The notes under the pieces are model-generated. The model saw only the letters and a list, made by a program, of their open reading frames with translations. It had not been told where the DNA came from and did not search any database. Shown here in pieces: positions 23,221 to 33,473 of a DNA stretch of 64,000 nucleotides. The DNA comes from Anopheles merus (taxonomy: Eukaryota; Arthropoda; Insecta; Diptera; Culicidae): the NCBI RefSeq assembly GCF_017562075.2, contig NC_054083.1, forward strand, positions 45,687,269 through 45,751,268. The letters are read 5' to 3'. Position 1 is the stretch's first letter. Every line of letters begins with the position of its first letter. A program made the translations under genes and the position numbers.

Positions 23221-23736
23221 TTAGTGGAGCTTGATCTTCAATCTCCGATCCTTCTTTTGAATCTCAGATATCAGCAACTGCCTGTCCCAAGAGCACCGCA
23301 TCATTTCAGAACAAGCTTGCATCAATTTAAAGCATTTTATCTTGGTCAGTTGTGAAGCAACATCTCTCCACTGTCTTTCTATATGAACCGGACTTCGTCC
23401 CTTAAGATCGGCTTAGGAAGGAGTACTTCCCAAATCTCACTCGACGTGTCTACTCATGAAGCACTCAGTAGAAGCTCCATCAGCCATCCAGCATCTCTGA
23501 CAATGTTCTGATGTACTCTTGCTTCGTCCTTGTTTGTCTCGTACGAGTTAAAAATACTATGAAAAGCACAATCGTGTGACACTTTTACGTCGATGATTTC
23601 TGTCGATGGAAGGAAGCTGGTAATGAATAAACTTTTTCCTGGTATATCTATTGTCACCTTCCGGTATTTCGTACCGGGCGAGGGGCTGATAGTGTGACAG
23701 CTTAACGATGGTGTACTTTTCGCCACGATAGCTCAT
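23221..23736 (-). pseudogene. Decayed coding sequence of unknown family
   Basis: On the minus strand an ATG at 23736 sits in a perfect CAAAATG context and opens MSYRGEKYTIVKLSHYQPLA, continuing as plausible protein for about 43 residues. The frame then shifts near 23606, after LPS. The neighbouring frame continues naturally (TEIIDVKVSHDCAFHSIF to AGWLMELLLSAS), crosses one TGA near 23456, and goes on (VDTSSEIWEVLLPKPILRDE). It shifts back near 23385 to the original frame, which ends with VASQLTKIKCFKLMQAC and a charged tail (EIQKKDRRLKIKLH) at a TAA at 23221. Natural sequence hopping between two frames with one internal stop is the pattern of a recently broken gene or retrocopy of about 172 codons. 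Family not recognised. Surrounding DNA is non-coding. Confidence 0.45.
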
Positions 23737-24237
23737 TTTGACACAGTACCAGTACCTTTCCGTTCGGGCTCGTTTTGTCTGCTCTTGCTAATTGACCATT
23801 CGGGAGGCTCGGGCTGTCTACGCAATGGTTCATCCAAACATTCGGAGAATCTCTTCATGGCACTACACTTCTACCGCAGGGTAAAGATATCGACCTGTTT
23901 CGGTGTTTCCTTGCTGCTCAACCCGGCCATTGCCAACCTTCAATAATAGTGCCGCATTAAGATGGAATCTGTTTTTTGCGGACGGATGGCGTTGTACAGA
24001 GCGAGTACTTTTGCCTTCCCTGTACCGAATGTCCTGCAGAGAGGAATGTATCTTTCCATCGGGATATTATCTCATCTCACCTTTTTTGGGAGGTTTACCC
24101 TTTTTTTGCGTAATGTTGCTACCGTTGCGTAGTTTCATTGACACCTTTTCGCTGCTCTGGTTGTTCGGGGGATTGGGGGGCAGAGGCTGGCCAAAGAAAC
24201 AAATTGCAGCTTAGCAAACCAGTACCATACATTAACA

Positions 24238-24260
24238 CAGAACAGAACAGAACAGAACAG
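24238..24260. repeat. Short tandem repeat of AGAAC units
   Basis: Four tandem copies of a five-base unit (ACAGA/AGAAC phase). Confidence 0.9.
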
Positions 24261-24369
24261 CATCGTTGTCGTCGGCATCGTCTCTTTGGTTACATACTAG
24301 ATCTGGCAGACGATTTCTGACCTGGGAAAGGTAACAGAGCTAGTAGCTGTGATCGTTTCGTGAATGCTG

Positions 24370-24600
24370 TCGACAGCACAAATACGCCTGTGTGCTTGGT
24401 GCCCATTTACATGAGAGCTAATCGTCATTAAGTTCCGTCCCTCGATGGCAATGTCCTTTGCTCCGGTAAGCAAGTAATCGCTTGAGGGTGTCCTTTTTTT
24501 CTTGTTTGACCTAGGTGGTAGTCTTTGTGGTGTAATATTTCCGGCATTTGGAACACAGCACAAGCACATCCTGATTGCCCATTTGGAACAGTTTCCGAGC
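24370..24600 (-). pseudogene. FLYWCH-like zinc-finger remnant (tentative)
   Basis: From the ATG at 24582 the minus frame reads MGNQDVLVLCSKCRKYYTTK to a TAG at 24513. It continues in frame as VKQEKKDTLKRLLAYRSKGH and then C-H-R, stopping again at 24420. The adjacent minus frame, across the last part, reads IAIEGRNLMTISSHVNGHQA and then H. Put side by side these follow the order of a FLYWCH domain: a glycine and hydrophobic start, K-Y-Y in the GY-Y/F position, Y-R-S-K-G-x-C-H before the second cysteine, and a closing H-x-x-x-H. The W-x-C motif is not seen. Two stops and a frameshift mean it is not functional as it stands. The match rests on pattern memory and could be wrong. Confidence 0.28.
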
Positions 24601-26195
24601 ATTGGATTATTGCTGGCTACAATAGGAGAAGCTGTTCCATGGAACCGATTTGTAAGATGCTCTGGAAAAGAAGCATCGAGTTGAAATTTAATTTTAGTTT
24701 AAACATGTTTTAACGCATCCCAAGGACGTTTTTGGACTAGGCATTTCTGAAATATGTAGTGTGTAATTAGAAATTACTGCTAGACTGTTTAACACAAAAT
24801 AACCATCATCTTTCTTTCCATTTCGCTCATCGCACAAATGTCCAAATCGATACACTTCAATACCACAATCTGTGTGAGTTATTGTGGCGATGTGTTTTCA
24901 CACTTTCCACAGCATATGGCAGACCGCGTCAAAACCGCACAAAGAACAGCTAAAAACCAACGGTGTTCAAAATACTCATCAAACTCCAACGAACTGATGC
25001 TAGCTCCGCGAAGCCAATTAGTTGGGGAGTAAAGTTACAAAAAATGATTTACACAAAACAGGCACTTCCCTGCACGAGAATATGCATCAGATAGCAAAAA
25101 CACAACAGTTGAACGATGAATTTGAGTATTTTTTTTTTTTAATTATTTTACCTCATTCCAAAATGGCTCAATCGCTGTATCGATTCACGCGCTCTCCTCC
25201 ACTGCTTGGGTGTCGGATATGCACACTTCCTAACGAACAGCACACGGCCCCGGAGGCCACGAATCGATTTATGGGGCCGTAAAATTGGAGAACAGCAATC
25301 ATGTGTTGCGATGTACCGAGGGCTGGTTGCACATGCTGCAGTCGATGCACAATCGGCATCGGTTTGCCAAAAAATTAAGTATTCTTTCGGACCATTCCAC
25401 GGTTTCCCGCCGGGGTAAAGGAAGGAAAAACTCATGGAACGGAAAAAAAACGACACAAAATCGCTCACTGGGTTGAAGGTAGGCAAAAAACAACGTAAAT
25501 AATTGTGTACCATTTTCCATACTCTACATCACTACGGGCAAGGGAGAAAGGAGCTTACGACGAATGGTAGGTATGTGTGTGTTTGGTTCGCCAAAGTATG
25601 GAGATTGTTTTAACTGAATTTGCCTTTCAATCCTGCGTGCGTTTGATGCGGAGTTGGTGGTGGCTACAGGAATGCACCGTTCATCCACAACGGGTCGTGT
25701 GTGTATGTCCCCGACGCTCATGGATGGAGAAAATGGCGACACAACGTCCGTGTGCGTGTGTCCGCGAGCGCGCAAAAGCATAACCGGAAAAGGCAGGCAC
25801 CGGGGCGAGCGTGCGTCCCGTGGCCGAAATTGCATTATTTTAATTCAATGTACCATTAATTTTTCATAATAAATTCGGTTTCGGTTCCGTATGCGATTTT
25901 AGGGAAATTAATTTCCAGCATGATTTATCGTATTCATTATTGCGATGCTCGCGCGCACGCGTTCGTTTGCCATTGTTTGTCACTTTCCGGTTGTGACACT
26001 CGGCCGTTGGGTGAAAGCAAGTGTGTGTTTTTGTGTGTGCGTGTGGTTCAGAACAATTTCACCCCGCTGTTTGGAGGGCGGTGGAATCGAACGTGATATG
26101 AGCCCAGAAGCAAGCAGTGCAGGAAGGCAGGCAAAAGAAACGGCTCCTTTGGCTGCTTTGTGCAATGCAATTAACGTTAAGTGCGCTTAAAATAT

Positions 26196-26215
26196 GCGTT
26201 CTCCTCCGAGAACGC
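26196..26215. repeat. Perfect 8-bp hairpin, loop CTCC
   Basis: GCGTTCTC, CTCC, GAGAACGC: perfect GC-containing stem with a four-base loop in otherwise unstructured DNA. Confidence 0.85.
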
Positions 26216-28815
26216 TTTATGGGAAATGTTGTGAAACTCTTATCTGCATGGTGTACGCGGAGTGCCCACATGGCATCGCGCTAGTGCATAGAAACAAAGG
26301 CACATAAATTCCGAACGTGAGCCCATAAAATGCTTCTATTTGCACACGCGCTTGTGCCGTATGTGTGTGTGTTTTTCCCTTCCTACACACGTTGTTTATT
26401 TCTTGATCGATTCGATTGATTTGCCGACGTACACGAACAAGCCGAAAAAACCCGACAAAAAACAGTACTAGCATTTCAAATCGTTCGATACCAAGGACCC
26501 GCCAGCAAAGGGAAATGGGGTCCCGCCTTGGGCTAGGACATTTTTAGGGCCCTTTTTTGTGGTGTAACAGGACAAAAACTGAGGGAGGAGAGGACGATCT
26601 GTGAGAAAGCAAGCGTGTCCCGAGCCGTGGAAGGGCGTTGATCGATTCGGGATGCCAGAAAAACGACCTCCATTAATGTCACTTTAACCTTCGGTCTTGA
26701 GAAGGTTTTGTTGCCATTCCCCGAAACCCGGCCCTGTGCTAGGTTCTTTTCATTCTTTGCTTAGAGCAGAACATTTTGCGGAAAATTTACCTCCTTTCCT
26801 CCCACTGGGTGGCTACTTTGCCATACTTTCCGGCCCATTCTTCAGAACGAACGTTCTCAACTCAACATAATATTCAGCATTCAGCGAAACTAGAGCGTAC
26901 CAGTTTTGTGCTGTTTCTTTTTCCTCGATTTCCCATTTACTCCGGTTCCAAGAGCGTTGTGGTGAACGGGGAGCCTACTTTACGATCGCTCCCATCTAAA
27001 CGAATCAGCATCCCATCAGCAAACCCAGGCCGTAGCGTGATGGCGCCATCGCTGTGCTCCGTTCGCTGACGACACACGCCCGTCATCCCGTAACGCGTGC
27101 ATCGGACGTGACTTTCCTTTCATGCGAAAGTATATGGGTCGTAACGGTGCGTTTTTTCCTCCTCCGTTCTATCTTCGCTTCTCTTGCAAGCTCACGTATA
27201 CAGCCATCAGGAAGTGGCTCAGAGTGGGGAAGAAATTGAAGAATTGCTTGCCATCGCAACGTAGCAGGAAACGGTAACGTAAATTTACTTCCCCAGTAGC
27301 TACTGTGCCAACTAGGGCAGGAGCTACCGCACGTGTCGGAAGTGTCGACATTCGTGCATGGAACGTTGATTAGCTTCGATGAGTTTATAGAAAGTTAATT
27401 AGCCTGTTCTACGGGGAGCGTGAGGGGCCGTGCAGGTCGTATGCCTGGGGTGACAACGTTGGTATTACGTCTTCTTGTCATAAATAGAAACACGCTTTTG
27501 CAGTCAACTCAAGATCACCGTTTGACGGTGATAAACAAGAAAGAGCCCACAAACCACTTAATTAAGCCATCAAAGTAAGCGGATAAGATTTGTGCTTTGG
27601 TGGATAAAATCGGACCAGCAAATGGCTGCATTAGTCAACTAGTTAGAGCAAACATTTTTTATTCATTGTGACCCATGCAACACGCCTAAAAGTATGCAAT
27701 CAGCAGCACAGAACGTAGAAATCCGCGCATTTATACAACGGTGTTTTTTTACAGGTTAGATGTATTTGAAAAGTACTTTTTAACTTACTTCTGAGATGAG
27801 TTATCCTTCAATTCGTCTCCTTTAAACTACCCTTCCATAATTGAATGATTTATTAAAACCACTTCAAAGTGAGTCATTTGAACCTTCGCTTTAAAAACTT
27901 CCACAGCTGGCAACTTCCAAGAACACTCACAATACCCATCGACTTTACTCGACCCAATCGAACGTCCGCTTCAGACATGTTAGTTTTTGCAATCTGCTTG
28001 ATCGCAACGAAACGCGCAGCTTATTGGTTGCTGTTTACTCAGTCATACCTACATTGCTTCTTCCCAGAAGTGCGCCAATCGACTCGGAAACCTTGATTGA
28101 TTGATAGCCATGGGTGTAGCGTACCACTGCGTACAGCTAAATTTGTTACAAAACTTCGACCCGCCATCACCAACCCGCTTACATGCGTTAATCAGCCCGG
28201 CCCAGATTGTACGATCTGTACGTCTGGATCGAGCGAAAGTGTTGGCTCTCCGTACCGCCCGTACCCTTAACTTCGGCGAACCCTTTGCGAAAAGCTGTCA
28301 AAAACGTTTGATTGCCTGTCGGGTGAGTGATTCCCGAAAAAGTTTTTCAATGCAAGCACGGTTTGGTGCTGATTTCGGCAAAACGAGTGCCCTTAATCGC
28401 AAGGTGAAAATGGAAAAAAACACACACACACTTCCAACACAGCCTTGCGTACACTCCCTAGAAACTTGAAGCAATCCCTAAAACACACCCTTGTCAACTT
28501 GAAGCAGGCGAGTCCGGGCCGAGCCGAGGGTATCGATTGATTGTTTTAACCTTGTCCGAAAGTTATTACCGTAATAATTAAATTTATCACCCTTCGTTTC
28601 CGTTTATCGGGCTGTCTCCCTCCCGGGCGCATCGGAAGCATCTGGTCGGTTAGGGTAGCGCGACCTATTAGCAAAAAATAGGTCGATCTTGACGTGTAGC
28701 GCGTTGCTATGATGATTTTACCAATCATCAACACCCCGAATGATGGAATCCTGCCAGTGAAAGTGTGTGTACACGTGAGAGAGATGGAGAAAAACCTGAT
28801 CGGAAAAACGTTTGG

Positions 28816-28817
<2 letters not shown>

Positions 28818-28848
<31 letters not shown>
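28818..28848. repeat. (CA)n microsatellite
   Basis: About 31 bases of CA. Confidence 0.95.
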
Positions 28849-28850
<2 letters not shown>

Positions 28851-30000
28851 TACAAACGCTACACTTCACTTTAAGAAACCGTCCGTCCCTTGGGGGATAA
28901 TAAAATGAAATCAGTTTCGTAGGGAATTCCTTTCCCGGTAGCATTAGGAGGAGCAGTTCGTAATGAATCCCTCCCGGGAAGAGGGTGACTGCACGTTTCA
29001 GGGCAGCCTTTTTTTTGTGTGTGTCGTGTGTGTACGTGTGTTTATGTGTCGGTAAATTTTTGTTGATGTTGACGGCGCAAACAGGACAGCCCTGTGGTTC
29101 CGTTCCGATCACTTTTCTCATACCTCGCACCCGGATTAAGCCGATAAACTGCTTTAACTGGGAAGCGTTATCGGAGATGCTCTCTGCTTGCTTGACGTGG
29201 GAACGGTTTCCTATCGAATTCGCTAGGCTCCACTGACCTACCGATACTTACGTCCCCTGTTAGAAACGGTCCTTTTAAGGGCCTTTCGGCAAAACTCGGG
29301 TAAGGATATTAAATTGCTAACCAGAAGATGTAGTTTTTGGGAGAAAAACGCTCGTGCAGGAGCTCCACCGTTTGGAAGGAGGGGAGTGAAGCCCTTTTTC
29401 TGTTAGCCGGAAAAGTACAGGAAAACTGCCCGCAGGAAGAACTTAAACTTTTCAAGTGTGTTTCGGTGTTTTGGGCAGGAAGTGGGTGAAAATCAATCGA
29501 TAGAAATAACCTGCAAAGCACACGAGATTCGCTTGCTGGTTTCCGGCGGAAATGTTGTCGGAGGTGCCTGTGGAAGGTCTCTTTAAATTTTGCTCCAACA
29601 CGTAACGAAATTGGCAGTTGAGATATAAAATAAATGTTGGAGCGACGAAAAACAAGTCACTCGTTATCGAATCGGTTCCACGCGGCAGCAAATATGAACG
29701 GTCGTTAGAAAAAGCTTTGGCGTTACAGCACACTATCGTCCTGGTCTGTGGTGTGCAGGCATAGATTGCCAGTCGGTTCTTCGGTGGGAAAACACATCGG
29801 CATCGGGATGGCTGGCTGTCGTTGATAATGGACTTATGGGAGATTTTGCTGTTAATGTGTGTCGGTTTGGCAGTGAGCTTTTGCTGTGGTATTAAACAGT
29901 TGATGGGGACGTTTTCGTTTTTGGGTGTACAGGCTTTTGAGGCTCATTAAATCATTTAATTCATCTACTTATTATCTTGTATTTTAATTGTGTAACCAAT

Positions 30001-30041
30001 TTTTCTAACAAATTTCATTTATTCATTCTTTTTAGGTGAGT
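30001..30041 (+). promoter_or_regulatory. Recursive (ratchet) splice site
   Basis: A pyrimidine-rich tract (TTTCATTTATTCATTCTTTT) leads to TAG at 30035, directly followed by GTGAGT. A 3' splice site joined to a 5' splice site with no exon between is the defining feature of insect recursive splice points. They remove very long introns in steps: once the upstream exon is joined here, the regenerated donor splices onward. The strand agrees with the donor after 9940 and with the second site at 61077. Confidence 0.6.
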
Positions 30042-30103
30042 CCAAGCGTTTTTTGCCCAACAATTACGTATTTTTAGTGCTTTTCTATTACCCCGAACTA
30101 AAG
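30036..30103 (+). other. Possible recursive-splicing exon, 68 bases
   Basis: Starts at the AG of the recursive site and ends at AAAG before GTAAGC at 30104, a good donor. One frame is open throughout (ESKRFLPNNYVFLVLFYYPE, then LK). It may be a skipped exon used in exon definition of the recursive site, or an alternative cassette exon that would insert about 22 residues. Nothing here identifies a family. Confidence 0.35.
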
Positions 30104-33100
30104 GTAAGCTTTAAAAATCCCATTCATTTGGCCACAGGACTTTCCATCCACAATCATCATCGTTTCATCACGAATGCAGATAAAACGTGCAATAAAGCTC
30201 TCAACGGCACCACAGCGTGTCAACTCCAATCGCTCGCTTTAATCAGTAACGCCCCGCGGTAGGAGCTCACCCATGAAGAGGTAAAAAAGCATAAAATAAT
30301 TATAATGTTGTACACACGTACCATACCATCGTACGCACGCTCAACGGATTGGAAATACGCACAAAATCACGCGCACTTGATTATCGATTGATGGCAAGCG
30401 ATGAAGCAGTAACGCAAAATAAACAGATCCGTGCGCGGCCGGTTCATGGTTGATTTAAATTTTCTGCCCGCGAGAGGCGATACCGATAAGCGGCTGTGGT
30501 GGTGCAAAAGAATTGAAACATAAAATCATAAACTAGAAATAATTGTCAACGGCAGGCAGGCCACGGCTGGGGGCTGTCAGCGCCGGAAAAGCCGCTGCAG
30601 AGCGGTGTGCGGGTGCTAGCGCGCCAATGCTGCATGCCGTACCGGATGTTTCGAATGATGAGATAACGATTCGAAATGGAGCTGTATGGTTGTTTTTCTG
30701 CGATCGAATGCTTTTCCAGGGAAAGGGAATGGAGCGTACTAATGTGTGCTGCCTGTGCCTTGGTCTACGCTCACCGACGCGCTTCCTACCGCGTCGAACG
30801 TGCCGTTCTGGTCGTTTCCGTTTGAGTAAACATTTAATAATCCGGTACGCCGGTCGTCGTTTTCGGTGTGAATTGTGGCTTCCACGGTCACGGAACATCA
30901 CGCATCACGGTGTATACCCAGGCCCACCTGTCAGAGCAAACGTGAGCGATACGGATAGATGGTGGCGGGAAGGCTTTGTTTTGTTTAAATCTGCCGTGTT
31001 GTGTAGCGTACGGATGAGTGAAAAATCTGCCTCTTGGAAATGGAGGAAGCGATCAGTTGCTGAAAATAAGTAACACAAACATAAGGATGGATAAAACATC
31101 ATTCATTTTTCGCCATGAATTGTTCTATACAATGCATTGTTCAAGCAATAATTAGCAATTGTTACTGTTTACTTTAAATTTTTAAATTGATTTAATTCAT
31201 CGATTTGAGTCAAAGCCTTTTAAAATCTATTTTGTAATCGTTTCTTACAACTTCCTCAATTTCTAAAGCATTCAATCAACAACAAAACTAATCCTCTGTT
31301 GCGAACTGTCCGTATTGTTCCTGGGCTTACACCTTCAGTAGCCTTAAAGCTTAAAACAACGTACGTACAATTCATCCCTACCATTGAATTTGTTTGAAAT
31401 TGCATCGTCACATCCGCCGAGCTGGGGGGAAAAAAGGGCACATACAAACGTTGCACCGGTACGCCTTGGTATGCAAATCTCAGCTCAGCGTACGATACTG
31501 TCTTCCGACTGCATCTCCGTATCAGGAAGCAGGAACTGGACTGACATCCTGTACCGACAACACTACCCCAGAATGCTTCCCAAAGCGTCTTCTGCACAGC
31601 TTCACAATAGCTGTAGCACCCGTATCGATTGCAAGCGAAATTGATTGGTTCCGGTGGCCAGGATCTGTGAAATCGGATAATTAAATTCGGATCCCTTCGG
31701 TCGCCACAGCACCGGACCCGGAACTCGGGATCCAGTGGCCGGCTACAAAAAGGGTTCCCAGTTCGACCAGCCGGCCATCCGCCAGTGCCGAAGCACTCAA
31801 TCGTGGTCTACTTACTATCGCATGCAGATTACCCCCGTGTTTGTGTGCTTTTCAATCTTTCACGGTGAATGGGGAGGGACGAAAGGGCTATGGGGAAAGG
31901 TAGAAAGAATAATCAGTGTCAAGAAAGGGATCGAGAATTCAGTGCCTGTGCTGGCCAAGGAACCGGAACCGATGCATAATCATCAGCAGCAGATCGGGCG
32001 GAAGCAGAGGATAGCGCCCTGGGGTTGGGGAGAAGATGCAAACGGCTATTCAGTTCGGGTCAGTTCGTTCAATTGACCGAACCTGTCAATGTTTGCCCGG
32101 ACCGGGTTTGAATGGACGGGGCAATCTTTGGGGCTTAGCCGAAATCGAATAGGAGATAGGAATCGGTTGCAGGCAGTGGTTGATCTATCGGCTCGAGGAA
32201 TCAATCAAGCTCGGTGAATGGAATGGAAGAATGTTGAAGATGCTGCATTATTCCGTTGGTTTGACGTTCTGTTATAGCTTGGTTGCTTTAATTCTGAGCT
32301 AGCTCTTTAAAGATGAGAAGTTGATAGATAAGGAAAATCCTTAAAATTTAAATTACAAAAGAACCCCGAATCGATAGTGGATACCTAAGATAACTTTAAA
32401 GCTCTTCAAAGCTCTGTCTTTCCAGTGGACTAGGAAGACAAAGATAACAGCTTGCATGATAATCAAAAACTAAGCCGAACTGTCTCACGACACGTTGGAA
32501 TTGTTAGAGTTTGTCTTCAAGTTCCAAGACAAAAAAAGGAAGACATAGAGGTAGAAACTTTCGCGCAATAAATGCAGTTTTATCGATTGCGAAAAATCAA
32601 CACGAAAGACAGTTCTTGCTAGATGCTTCTCCGTGTGTTCATGGCGAAACTTTCGCGTTTTGCTGGATGATGAGGAGGAAAAACATACTTTTGTACAAAA
32701 TTGAACAGCTTGTCAGCATTTGGTTCTGTGACACGCGGCGGTTTTGCTGCTTCGTTTGGGAATCAGAAGCTCAAGTTTGGTAGAAAAGCAGATCTACGAA
32801 ACCGATACGCGTTTTACTGTAACTTGCAACAATCGAGTGAAGTAGAAAACAGTTGGTAAAAGTAGCAATTTTTTTCGCACTTTTCTTGAAACTTGTGAAC
32901 GGAGGAAAACGAAAGCCAAGCTGGTCAAAATCACCAACATGCATTTTTTTTTTTCCTATGCTTCTCTAGAGCGTCTCTAGATAAGGCACAAACCGCACAA
33001 AGAAAGTTTGCACTCCAAAAATCTGACTATCACATAATGAACATGGACGAAAGAAAATACCACTGACTCGCTCCCTCGTTGGGGGAGAAGAAATAAAAAA

Positions 33101-33437
33101 AAACTGTCTCAAGAAAAAGGGAATGACTTTGGGCCACCTTTTTTTTTTTTTTTTGGAGCAAACATTCTGCAACCAACACGCGAAAACTCGAAATCGACCC
33201 TCAAGGGGAAGGAAACGGAACACATTCTGTACTGGGCTGTGTTTGGAGCGACTTTTACCGCACAGTCAAAATAGGCAGGAAAAACCTTCTCCAGGGTGGA
33301 GGTCGTTGGGTGGTACGGGAAAATTTCATTACGTAATTCCCAACGCACGCCCAGCCTTCGGTAACCGCTCTGTGTAAGGTCTTACAGGCGGGTCCGAAAC
33401 GTACACTTTTTGCTCTGAACGAATTACTAGACATCCC

Positions 33438-33473
33438 CTCTCTCTCTCTCTCTCACTCTCTCTCTCTCTCTCA
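33438..33473. repeat. (CT)n microsatellite
   Basis: About 36 bases of CT with one interruption (CTCACTCT). Confidence 0.95.

Larger units (their letters stand above)
24700..29990. other. Non-coding stretch
   Basis: AT-rich and mixed DNA with a perfect 8-bp hairpin at 26196-26215, a CA array at 28818-28848 and a strong isolated acceptor (GTGTTTTTTTACAG, ending near 27755) without a partner donor. A 194-codon minus frame at 28546-29130 runs across the CA array and is not supported. Confidence 0.55.

Noticed and set aside
24274..24313. TCTTTGGTTA match to the miR-9 seed end
   Set aside because: The rest of the mature sequence differs and the local fold gives only a 7-bp stem with a 24-base loop, not a miRNA precursor.
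27740..27765. Strong acceptor TTTTTTTACAG followed by GTTAGA, considered as a recursive site
   Set aside because: GTTAGA is not a usable donor; at most an isolated acceptor.
28546..29130. 194-codon minus frame
   Set aside because: Runs through a CA array giving a valine-cysteine run; the rest shows no family.
29268..29283. Histone-type 3' stem-loop lookalike, GGTCCTTTTAAGGGCC
   Set aside because: Close to the Drosophila histone stem-loop but with a loop A and a wobble pair; no histone gene upstream and no ACAA or ACCA flank.
30543..31073. 176-codon plus frame
   Set aside because: Arginine- and cysteine-rich in the way of a GC-rich chance frame; a minus frame is open opposite.
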